Assembly (NCBI GenBank): GCA_964247675.1
Contig: CAXTVW010000202.1
Span: 1-5,439, forward strand
Length of the DNA: 5,439 nt
Origin: BOG-908 sp964247675
GTDB taxonomy: Bacteria; Pseudomonadota; Alphaproteobacteria; Acetobacterales; Acetobacteraceae
Direction of reading: 5' to 3'
Position numbers and translations under genes: made by a program. This document shows positions 1 through 5,408 of the stretch, one piece after another. The first letter of the stretch is position 1. Each line of letters starts with the position of its first letter. A model generated the notes under the pieces. That model had not been told where the DNA came from. It worked only from the letters and a program-made list of their open reading frames with translations, and ran no database searches.

Positions 1-2
1 AA

Positions 3-1556
3 ATGGACGATTGCCCGATCATCATAGGCGCAGGTCTCGCCGGCCTGATGGCGGCGCTGCATCTGGCGCCGGAGCCGGTGCTGGTTTTGTCGGCGGCGCC
101 GCTGGGGGAAGAGGCGGCGAGCGCGTGGGCGCAGGGTGGGCTGGCGGCGGCGATCGGGGCGGATGATTCCACCGAGCTGCATCTGGCGGACACGCTGGCG
201 GCGGGGGCGGGGCTTTGCGACGCGGCGGTGGCCCGGCGGATCGTGGAGGCGGGGCCGGCGCTGGTCGAGGAGCTGGCAGGGCTGGGGGCGCGGTTCGATC
301 GGGATGCGCAGGGGCGGATCGGGCTGGGGCTGGAGGCGGGGCATGGGCGGCGGCGGATCGTGCACGCGGCCGGGGATGCGAGCGGGCGGGAGATGCTGCG
401 GGCGGTGATTGCCGCGGTGCGGCGGACGCCTTCGGTTACGGTTTGGGAGGGGGTGCGGGCGACGCGGCTGATCATGCGCGATGGTGCGGTGGCCGGCGTG
501 TTGGCGCTGCCGGCGGAGGGGGGGAGCGCGCGGGTGCTGCGTAGCAGCCGGGTGGTGGTGGCGACTGGCGGGTTGGGCGGGTTGTACCAGCATTCCACCA
601 ATCCGGCGGGGGCGCTGGGGGGTGGGTTGATGCTGGCGGCTCGCGCCGGGGCGGCTTTGGCGGATCTGGAGTTCGTGCAGTTCCACCCTACGGCTTTGGA
701 TGTGGGGCCCGCCGGGGACCGGCAGAAGGCGCACGTTCCTATGCCGCTGGTTAGCGAGGCGGTGCGGGGTGAGGGGGCGGTGCTCGTCGATGAGGCGGGG
801 GTGCGGTTCATGGCGGGCGACGCGCGGTGGCCGCGGGCGGAGCTGGAGCCGCGCGACATCGTGAGCCGGGCGGTTTGGGCGCGTATGGAGGCTGGGCATC
901 GGGTGTTCCTGGACGCCCGCGAGGCGCTTGGGGCGCGGTTTGGGACGCGTTTCCCGGGGATCACCGCGGCTTGTCTGGCGGCTGGGGTGGACCCGGCGGT
1001 GATGCCGATCCCGATACGGCCGGCGGCGCATTACCACATGGGCGGGATTGCGGTGGATGCGGATTGCCGAAGCACGCTGCCCGGGCTCTGGGCGGCGGGC
1101 GAGGCGGCTTGCACGGGGCTGCATGGGGCCAACAGGCTGGCGAGTAACTCGCTGCTGGAGGCGGCGGTGACGGGGCGGATCGTGGCGGAGAGCGTGGCTG
1201 GGGTGCCGGCCGGGCGGGCGGCGCCGGTGGCGGTTGTGGGCGATGCGGCGGTGGGGGATGCGGCGCCGGTGCGGGCGATACTGTCGCGGTACGCGGGGGT
1301 GTTGCGGGATGCGGATGGTCTGGCGGCGGCGGTGGCGGAACTGTCGGCTTTGCCGGCGGGGTCCGATCCGGCGGCGCTTGGGCTGATGATGGCGGTGGCG
1401 ATGCAGCGGCGGGAGGAGAGCCGGGGCGGGCATACGCGTACGGATTATCCTGAGACGCAAGCGGGGCTGGCGCGGCGGATGACGCTGACTTTGGACGAGG
1501 CGCGGGGGCTTGCGCGGCCGGTGCCGACGGGCGTGTTGGCGCGGCCGGCGCTGTGA
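3..1556 (+). CDS. nadB: L-aspartate oxidase NadB (FAD-dependent), complete
   Basis: The protein has 517 residues, normal for NadB (about 510-540). NadB is a cytoplasmic flavoenzyme that oxidises L-aspartate to iminoaspartate, which NadA condenses with dihydroxyacetone phosphate to give quinolinate. Visible landmarks: the N-terminal dinucleotide-binding motif GAGLAGL (residues 9-15); the SAWAQGGLAAA flavin-site segment (40-50); QFHPTAL (226-232); LEPRDIVSRA (281-290), whose Arg284 fits the catalytic Arg of the family; AAHYHMGGI (341-349), with substrate-site His343; and GANRLASNSLLEA (375-387), with substrate-binding Arg378. The C-terminal helical domain includes EESRGGHTRTDYP (471-483). The fold is shared with succinate dehydrogenase and fumarate reductase flavoproteins, but the AWAQGG and GANRLASNSLLE motifs together favour NadB. 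The ATG at base 3 puts the Rossmann motif at the usual distance from the N-terminus. Only two bases precede it, so no ribosome site or promoter can be judged. nadA probably lies upstream, which is inference. The coding strand is strikingly G-rich. Confidence 0.98.
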   Translation: MDDCPIIIGAGLAGLMAALHLAPEPVLVLSAAPLGEEAASAWAQGGLAAAIGADDSTELHLADTLAAGAGLCDAAVARRIVEAGPALVEELAGLGARFDRDAQGRIGLGLEAGHGRRRIVHAAGDASGREMLRAVIAAVRRTPSVTVWEGVRATRLIMRDGAVAGVLALPAEGGSARVLRSSRVVVATGGLGGLYQHSTNPAGALGGGLMLAARAGAALADLEFVQFHPTALDVGPAGDRQKAHVPMPLVSEAVRGEGAVLVDEAGVRFMAGDARWPRAELEPRDIVSRAVWARMEAGHRVFLDAREALGARFGTRFPGITAACLAAGVDPAVMPIPIRPAAHYHMGGIAVDADCRSTLPGLWAAGEAACTGLHGANRLASNSLLEAAVTGRIVAESVAGVPAGRAAPVAVVGDAAVGDAAPVRAILSRYAGVLRDADGLAAAVAELSALPAGSDPAALGLMMAVAMQRREESRGGHTRTDYPETQAGLARRMTLTLDEARGLARPVPTGVLARPAL

Positions 1557-2307
1557 TGGCGCTGCCGGCGGTTCTGGTGGAGCCGCTGGTAAGGGCGGCG
1601 CTGGTGGAGGACCTTGGGCGGGCTGGGGACATCACGACGGACGCGCTGGTGCCGGCCGAGGCGCAGGCGCGTGGGGCGTTCGTGGCGCGGCAGGCGGGGA
1701 CGCTGGCGGGGCTCGATCTGGCGGCGCTGGCGTTTCGGCTGGTGGATCCGGCGGTGGTGATGACGCCTGAGCGTCGGGATGGCGACCGGTTGCAGCCGGG
1801 CGACGTGATTGCCCGGTTGGCGGGGCCGGCGCGCGGGATACTGACCGGCGAGCGGGTGGCGCTGAATTTCATGGGGCATCTGAGCGGGATCGCCACGGCT
1901 ACTTCGGCAATTGTGGATGCGATTGCGCATACGCGGGCGCGGATTACTTGCACGCGCAAGACTACGCCTTTGCTGCGCTCGGTTGAAAAGTATGCGGTGC
2001 GGTGCGGTGGGGGGGCTAATCACCGGTTCGGGCTGGATGATGCGATACTGATCAAGGACAATCATATCGCGATCGCGGGCGGGGTCGGGCCGGCTTTGGC
2101 GCGGGCTCGGGCGGCGGCGGGGCACCTGGTGAAGATCGAGATCGAGGTGGATACGCTGGCGCAACTGGAAGAGGTGTTGGCGATCGGGGCGGCGGATGCG
2201 GTGCTGCTGGATAACATGGGGTTGGCGGCACTGCGTGAGGCGGTGGGCATGGTTGGCGGTCGGGCGGTTGTGGAGGCTTCCGGGGGGATCGATCTGGGGA
2301 GTGCGGC
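1556..2307 (+). CDS. nadC: Nicotinate-nucleotide pyrophosphorylase (quinolinate phosphoribosyltransferase) NadC, 3' end lost in gap
   Basis: NadC joins quinolinate to PRPP with decarboxylation, giving nicotinate mononucleotide, the step after NadA in NAD synthesis. About 250 residues are readable before the N run, against roughly 280-285 for the family. Missing are the last strand and helix of the barrel, including the usual SVGALTHS-type end. Visible motifs: EDLGRAGDIT (18-27), ER-ALNF-GHLSGIAT (99-115), TRKTTP (133-138), EKYAVRCGGGANHRFGL (144-160), DDAILIKDNHI (161-171), KIEIEVDT (193-200), LLDN (217-220) and EASGGI (240-245). Residues matching the known active site are Arg100, Arg134, Lys135, His156, Arg157 and Lys167. 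The ATG at 1556 shares its A with the nadB TGA. An in-frame GTG at 1553 would give a GTGA overlap instead. No Shine-Dalgarno is evident, so translation is probably coupled to nadB. No frameshift is seen, and the truncation is an assembly artefact. Confidence 0.96.
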
Positions 2308-2407
2308 NNNNNNNNNNNNNNNNNNNNNNNNNNNNNNNNNNNNNNNNNNNNNNNNNNNNNNNNNNNNNNNNNNNNNNNNNNNNNNNNNNNNNNNNNNNNN
2401 NNNNNNN
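2308..2407. other. Assembly gap, exactly 100 N
   Basis: There are exactly 100 consecutive N, the conventional placeholder for a scaffold gap of unknown size. The gap removes the 3' end of nadC from the left and the 3' end of the convergent membrane-protein gene from the right. At minimum it must hide roughly 90-110 bases of nadC. Any terminator or further genes between the two may also be hidden. Translations that read through this run are not meaningful. Confidence 0.99.
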
Positions 2408-2847
2408 CGCGTGCCCATCGCCGGATCGCGCCACAGCATCACTACCGTGACCAGCAGGCCGGCGTGCAGGAACAGGGCGCCGAGTTTTACGTGGGCCATG
2501 CTCCAGATCAGGCCGGGGCCGGCGGCCATGGCGGCGCAGGCGAGCGCGTAGGCGGCGAGGCGGGGGGCGGAGGCGGGTAGGGCCAGGCGCCAGAGGACGG
2601 TCCAGCAGAGGGCGGCGGCGGCGAGCGTCTTCATCGCGGCCATGGCGCGCAGCAGGCGTGTGAGGTCGGCGCCGGCATCGGTGATCGCGTGGGTTGCGGC
2701 AGGCGCGCTGGTGGCGAGCGCGCCGGCGGCGGCGGCGGCGAGCGTGATGCCGACCAGCAGGGTGCGGCGGCGGGCGGCCGAGCCTGGCCGTGCGGGTGCG
2801 CGGGCGGTCTGGAGTCCGGCGTGGCTGGTAAGGCTCAGGTCGCTCAT
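2408..2847 (-). CDS. Small polytopic membrane protein of unknown function, 3' end lost in gap
   Basis: I do not recognise this family. About 146 residues are readable from the ATG at 2847, and the stop lies inside the N run. The N-terminus is polar and Arg-rich (residues 1-28, ending in ARRR). Four hydrophobic stretches follow at roughly 29-49, 72-90, 96-117 and 122-140, so a four-helix inner-membrane protein is likely. Distinctive stretches are PGLIWSMAHVKLGALFLHAG (111-130) and the closing MLWRDPAMGT (137-146). The start is chosen because GGAG (2853-2856 on the minus strand) sits five bases before it. Longer in-frame starts up to 2943 would add a poor N-terminus that reaches into the intergenic region. 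Codons on this strand mostly end in C or G, and the hydrophobic segments are regular, which supports real coding on the minus strand. The gene is convergent with nadC and divergent from the glycosyltransferase gene. Confidence 0.65.
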
Positions 2848-2984
2848 GGGCACTCCGATCGCTTTGGCTGATAGCGCTAGCTTTGGCCGGCGCGCCCAGG
2901 CGGCAATGGCCGAGCGGAAAACTTTAGCTCTCGTCGCCCGCATTGCGCCTGTGCCAGAACACCCCGCACCCCCGCCCCATCGCC
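2848..2984. other. Divergent intergenic region without a gene
   Basis: This stretch separates the minus-strand membrane-protein gene from repeat R1 and the plus-strand glycosyltransferase. It should contain two outward promoters, but I find no convincing -35/-10 pair. It does hold two direct copies of GCTTTGGC (2861-2868 and 2880-2887, 19 bases apart start to start) around the palindrome TAGCGCTA (2872-2879), a possible operator. Open frames crossing it have no coding character that I can see. Confidence 0.5.
2853..2856 (-). promoter_or_regulatory. Ribosome binding site deciding the membrane-protein start
   Basis: On the minus strand the sequence reads GGAG-TGCCC-ATG, with a five-base spacer. 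It is one of the clearest Shine-Dalgarno matches in the window and favours the ATG at 2847 over upstream in-frame starts. Confidence 0.6.
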
Positions 2985-3035
2985 AGGAGCAAAAGTTTTT
3001 TGCTTCTTTTTTTCAAAAAGAAGGCCTTGCTTCCT
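2985..3035 (+). repeat. Dispersed AT-rich hairpin repeat, copy R1
   Basis: The core is A4-G-T6-G (2991-3002), followed by a perfect hairpin: CTTCTTTTT (3003-3011), loop TTC (3012-3014), AAAAAGAAG (3015-3023). Imperfect outer arms AGGAGCAAAAG (2985-2995) and CTTGCTTCCT (3026-3035) can also pair. The block is strongly AT-rich inside a very GC-rich region. It matches R2 (4822-4872) in the same orientation and R3 (5409-5439) inverted. It lies just before the glycosyltransferase start, so it would be in that gene's leader. The U-rich stretches are inside or before the stem rather than after it, so it is not a standard intrinsic terminator for plus-strand transcripts. Confidence 0.92.
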
Positions 3036-4417
3036 TGCGTTATCCGAGCGTGGCGGCCCTGGCGTTCATCCTCCTGGTCACGGGCGCGCTCTGGCGGGGC
3101 CAGCCGGTCCGTTCGCTGAACGCGTTCGACCAGCCGTTCTATCTCGGCATCGCGGATGACCTGGTGCAGCACCAGCGCTTCACGGACGGGTTCATGTTCG
3201 CCAAGCCGGATGCCAGCGGCCTGCGCTCGTCCGGGATGCGCTTCGCGCCGCTCTATCCCGCACTGATCGCAGCGGCCGCGAGCCTGGATGGCCGGCTGCG
3301 GGCGGGGATGGATTGCGTGGTGGCCGGGGCGGACCAGGACCCGGCTTGTCCGCATGCGGCGCCGCTGATGCGGTGGGTGCAGTTCGGCGAGCTGGCAGGG
3401 TTCTTCTGGCTGCTGTGGTGGATGGCGCGGCGGACCGGCGGGGCGGGGGTGGGATGGGTGGCGCTGGGACTGGCGCTGTTCACCGCGCCGTTGCTGATGC
3501 GGTCGGTGAACTATCTCATGACGGAGATGACGACCCTGGTGCTTTCGGCGGCCGCCATGGCGGCGGGGCTGGAGGCGGTGGCGCAAGCGGGGCGCCGGCG
3601 GCTGGCCTGGGCGGCCGGGGCTGGGGCGTTGCTGGCTCTGGCCGCGCTTACCCGGCCGGCGTTCCTCTATCTCGTCCCGGCGGCCTTGTTTGCCGTGGCC
3701 GCGCTTGGGCGCCGGCGGGCATGGCCGGCGCTGGCTGCCATGGCGGGGGCGGCCGGGCTCACCATCGCGCCCTGGGTGGTGCGTAACGCCGTGGTGCTCG
3801 GGCGGCCGGCGCTGACTTACGGGTATGACAGCCACACGCTGGTGCAGCGCATCGCCTTCGACGCGATGACCTGGCGGGAATACAGGCAGTCCTTCGTCTG
3901 CTGGCTGCCGGACGGCACGTCGCTCGGCCGGCGCTGGTTTCCGCCCACGGGCTGCGACCGCTTCGGCTGGGACGACCACCCGACATCGTTCTACGCGCTG
4001 GGCCTGAACCATCTGCTGCCGGAGACGCTGGCGGCGGCCGGCGGCTACGACCACCATCTCGGCTACCTGCTGACCCACTACATCCTGCGCATGCCGGTCT
4101 GGCACGCGATGGTCAGCATCCCGTTGGCTTTGCGCGGCGCGTATGTGGCGCATTGGTGGGGTTTCGTGCTGTTCTGGGCGGCGCTTGGCCTTACTTGGGC
4201 GGCGCGGCCCTGGAGGGCGCAGAATGAGGGTTCGATGTGGCGCCCCGGCGTTCTTCTGCTGGCCTGGCCGGCCTGGTTCATGCTGGCGTTCAACGCATCC
4301 GTGGCGGTGAACCAGGTGCGCTATAATCTGCTGTTGATCCCGCTTTATGCGGTGGCGGGCGCCTGGCTGGTGGTGGCCGGCGTGGCCCGGCTGCGCCGCC
4401 GCACGATCGCGCCATGA
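3035..4417 (+). CDS. Polytopic GT-C-type glycosyltransferase (GT39/ArnT-like), inner membrane
   Basis: The chosen reading gives 460 residues with about ten to twelve hydrophobic helices. Family members move a sugar from a polyprenyl-phosphate donor to a periplasmic acceptor such as lipid A, glycan or protein. The acceptor here is unknown. Features matching GT-C enzymes: an N-terminal helix followed by the loop FDQPFYLGIADDL (31-43), with Asp32 as candidate catalytic residue; NYLMTEMTTLVL (159-170); TRPAFLYLVPAALF (206-219); IAPWVVRNAVVLGRPAL (244-260); a long polar, probably periplasmic loop (about 256-355) with two Cys (289, 307); and a C-terminal NQVRYNLLLIPLYAVAG (426-442). The start is uncertain. 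TTG 3035 has AAGAAGG ten bases upstream and leaves one Arg before the first helix. GTG 3050 (455 residues) is an alternative. Earlier ATGs, for example 2906, would translate repeat R1 and are unlikely. Starting at the first later ATG would lose helix 1 and the Asp loop. The gene overlaps the next one by ATGA. Confidence 0.85.
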   Translation: MRYPSVAALAFILLVTGALWRGQPVRSLNAFDQPFYLGIADDLVQHQRFTDGFMFAKPDASGLRSSGMRFAPLYPALIAAAASLDGRLRAGMDCVVAGADQDPACPHAAPLMRWVQFGELAGFFWLLWWMARRTGGAGVGWVALGLALFTAPLLMRSVNYLMTEMTTLVLSAAAMAAGLEAVAQAGRRRLAWAAGAGALLALAALTRPAFLYLVPAALFAVAALGRRRAWPALAAMAGAAGLTIAPWVVRNAVVLGRPALTYGYDSHTLVQRIAFDAMTWREYRQSFVCWLPDGTSLGRRWFPPTGCDRFGWDDHPTSFYALGLNHLLPETLAAAGGYDHHLGYLLTHYILRMPVWHAMVSIPLALRGAYVAHWWGFVLFWAALGLTWAARPWRAQNEGSMWRPGVLLLAWPAWFMLAFNASVAVNQVRYNLLLIPLYAVAGAWLVVAGVARLRRRTIAP

Positions 4418-4764
4418 GCGGCGCGCCGTTGCCGTTCGTGCTGGACGGTGTGACCGCGCGGCTGTTTCCCGGGCTGTGCCGGTCCCTGGCGCGGGGGCCG
4501 GGGCAGATGGGCCGCGGCGGGGCGGCCGGGCTGGCGGTTTGGGACGCAGGCGGCGGTCTGGCGGGGTTGGACCTGCTGGCCCAGTTCTGGGAGTACGATG
4601 CCGGCCAGATCGACTGGCTGACGGGGTTCCTGTGCGACCCGGTGACGATCGCCTGGTTTGCGGCGCTGGCCGATCCGCCGGAGGCCGAGGAAGAGGCGGA
4701 AGAGCTGTTCGCCCGGGCTTCGATGAACACGCTGGAGAGCACGGTGAACGAAGACATACGCTAG
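4414..4764 (+). CDS. Unrecognised 116-residue soluble protein, coupled to the glycosyltransferase
   Basis: I do not recognise this protein. It begins at an ATG whose last bases are the TGA of the glycosyltransferase gene (ATGA, four-base overlap). No Shine-Dalgarno is evident, so translational coupling is likely. There is no signal peptide or membrane helix. The N-terminal half is mixed and Gly-rich (residues 29-50). The middle, DLLAQFWEYDAGQIDWLTGF (53-72), is Trp/Tyr-rich and probably ordered. The C-terminal part is acidic and helical, with a Glu-rich run EAEEEAEELF (90-99), and ends NEDIR before TAG. Base composition and codon choice resemble the preceding gene. The overlap suggests it belongs to the same operon and may assist or regulate the glycosyltransferase, but that is only inference from position. 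It is followed by the R2 region and then by genes on the opposite strand. Confidence 0.65.
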   Translation: MSGAPLPFVLDGVTARLFPGLCRSLARGPGQMGRGGAAGLAVWDAGGGLAGLDLLAQFWEYDAGQIDWLTGFLCDPVTIAWFAALADPPEAEEEAEELFARASMNTLESTVNEDIR

Positions 4765-4821
4765 CCGAGGGAGCACCAGCTTTCGCGCGCGTCAGAAAAA
4801 CGCGGCACTCGCAAATGCGGG
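4765..4821. other. Convergent intergenic spacer before R2
   Basis: Fifty-seven bases lie between the TAG of the 116-residue gene and repeat R2. I see no coding signal, and no GC-rich hairpin with a T tract that would act as an ordinary terminator for the plus-strand operon. Termination may therefore depend on R2 or on Rho. Confidence 0.4.
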
Positions 4822-4872
4822 GAGGAAAAGTTTTTTGGTCCTTTTTTTCAAAAAAGGACTGCTTGCTTCCTC
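4822..4872 (+). repeat. Dispersed AT-rich hairpin repeat, copy R2
   Basis: This copy has the same plan and orientation as R1: A4-G-T6-G (4826-4837), then a perfect ten-base palindromic stem GTCCTTTTTT (4838-4847), TC, AAAAAAGGAC (4850-4859). At least one inner pair must open to form a loop. Outer arms GAGGAAAAG (4822-4830) and CTTGCTTCCTC (4862-4872) can also pair. Compared with R1, the stem base CTTC/GAAG has become GTCC/GGAC, so both changed pairs are compensated. It lies between convergent genes and overlaps by two bases the stop codon of the minus-strand lipoprotein. A bidirectional transcript-end role is possible, but the pattern of a GC stem followed by a U tract is absent. Confidence 0.92.
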
Positions 4873-5050
4873 AAGGGCCCGCCGAAGCCGAGCCCGAAAC
4901 ACCAGGCGGCACATCCAGCCCAGGCGGGGTGGTGGCCGTTGTGGTGGGCCGCCCGGTGCTGGTGCTGACGGGGTCACCGCCGCACCCGGACAGCGCGGCG
5001 GCGCCGGCGAGCAGCGCGGCCATGGTTGCAGCCCTGAGCCCGGCCGTCAT
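4871..5050 (-). CDS. Small lipoprotein, 59 residues
   Basis: The frame runs from ATG at 5050 to TGA at 4873-4871 and encodes 59 residues. The N-terminus is a lipoprotein signal: MTAGLRAATM with Arg6, a hydrophobic run AALLAGAAAL (11-20), and a lipobox LSGC with Cys23 as the lipidation site. The presumed mature part is about 37 residues, beginning CGGDP. It is disordered and rich in Thr, Pro, Gly and Ser (STSTGRPTTTATTPPG, 29-44), with LDVPPGVSGS (45-54) near the end. Asp26 at position +4 of the mature chain would not by itself give the classical inner-membrane retention signal, which depends mainly on position +2 (Gly here), so outer-membrane sorting is plausible. The gene starts 10 bases after the stop of the Thr-rich secreted protein and is probably co-transcribed with it. 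The stop codon abuts repeat R2. I do not recognise a family. It is too short for a default ORF scan, and the lipobox is the main support. Confidence 0.72.
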   Translation of the reverse strand: MTAGLRAATMAALLAGAAALSGCGGDPVSTSTGRPTTTATTPPGLDVPPGVSGSASAGP

Positions 5051-5060
5051 GCCCGCGCGC

Positions 5061-5384
5061 TCAGTTGGGCACGGCGGAGGTGGTGGTCGTCGTGCTGCTG
5101 GAGGTTGTGGTGGTCATCGGCGGCGGGGGCGGGGGCGCCACGCTGGTGGTGGTGACGGTGCTGTCGTGGGTGGTCTGCGCGCCGTTGCTGTAGCTGGTGG
5201 CTTTTGAATCGACACGGTTGCCGTATGCGTCCACGGCGTGGGTCTCGCGCGAGGTGGCGAGCGTGCCGGGGACGGGGGCCATCGGGGCTGTGGTGGTCTG
5301 CGTGGTGGTGGTCTCCGACGCGGTCTGCGCGCTGGCGGCGCCGGCGGCTAGCGCCAGTATTGTGGCCAGGATCAGGGTTTTCAT
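5061..5384 (-). CDS. Thr-rich secreted (periplasmic or exported) protein, 107 residues
   Basis: From ATG 5384 the protein opens with a textbook Sec signal peptide, MKTLILATILALAAGAASA, with probable cleavage after Ala19 (ASA|Q). The mature chain of about 88 residues is low in complexity: Thr runs at 25-32, a more complex central segment RETHAVDAYGNRVDSKATSY (46-65), HDSTVTTTS (73-81), then six Pro (84-89) and a Thr/Ser tail (91-103) ending SAVPN. No Cys is present in the mature part. I do not recognise a family and no enzyme motif is visible. The central segment, with its Tyr-Gly-Asn core, is the part most likely to be conserved. Only weak purine-rich sequence (GAGA) precedes the start. Repeat R3 lies 24 bases upstream in the presumed leader. 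The lipoprotein gene follows 10 bases downstream and is also Thr/Pro-rich, so the pair may share an envelope location. Confidence 0.78.
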   Translation of the reverse strand: MKTLILATILALAAGAASAQTASETTTTQTTTAPMAPVPGTLATSRETHAVDAYGNRVDSKATSYSNGAQTTHDSTVTTTSVAPPPPPPMTTTTSSSTTTTTSAVPN

Positions 5385-5408
5385 GGGGCTGGTCTCGTTT
5401 GGGGTTGG

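Noticed and set aside
287..357. G-quadruplex cluster in nadB
   Set aside because: Many GGG runs occur, but they are spread through the whole G-rich coding strand of nadB and nadC and are explained by codon choice. The best-looking cluster has a loop longer than the usual seven bases.
961..1959. Long open frame on the minus strand across nadB/nadC
   Set aside because: It is antisense to two well-conserved enzymes. Its product is a Pro/Ala/Arg-rich chain typical of shadow frames in GC-rich DNA, with no domain signal.
2642..3034. N-terminal extension of the glycosyltransferase from upstream ATGs
   Set aside because: It would be antisense to the membrane-protein gene and would translate repeat R1 (giving a KFFASFFQKEG-type segment). 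That is a known sign of a false start in genomes with such repeats.
2924..4153. 409-codon minus-strand frame opposite the glycosyltransferase
   Set aside because: The product is rich in Arg, His, Gln and Pro with no hydrophobic or domain pattern, while the plus strand has clear helices and GT-C motifs.
4822..4872. R2 as an ordinary intrinsic terminator
   Set aside because: Despite its position between convergent genes, the stem is mostly A-T and no T tract follows it on either strand. Copies R1 and R3 occupy gene-leader positions, so a pure terminator role does not fit.
4792..4977. Minus-strand frame of 61 codons through R2
   Set aside because: Half of it is translated repeat (FLKKRTKKLF) and the rest is out of frame with the lipoprotein gene.
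4347..5207. 286-codon plus-strand frame across the 116-residue gene, R2 and the lipoprotein
   Set aside because: It crosses a repeat and lies antisense to two genes with convincing export signals. Its product is Arg/Gly-rich noise.
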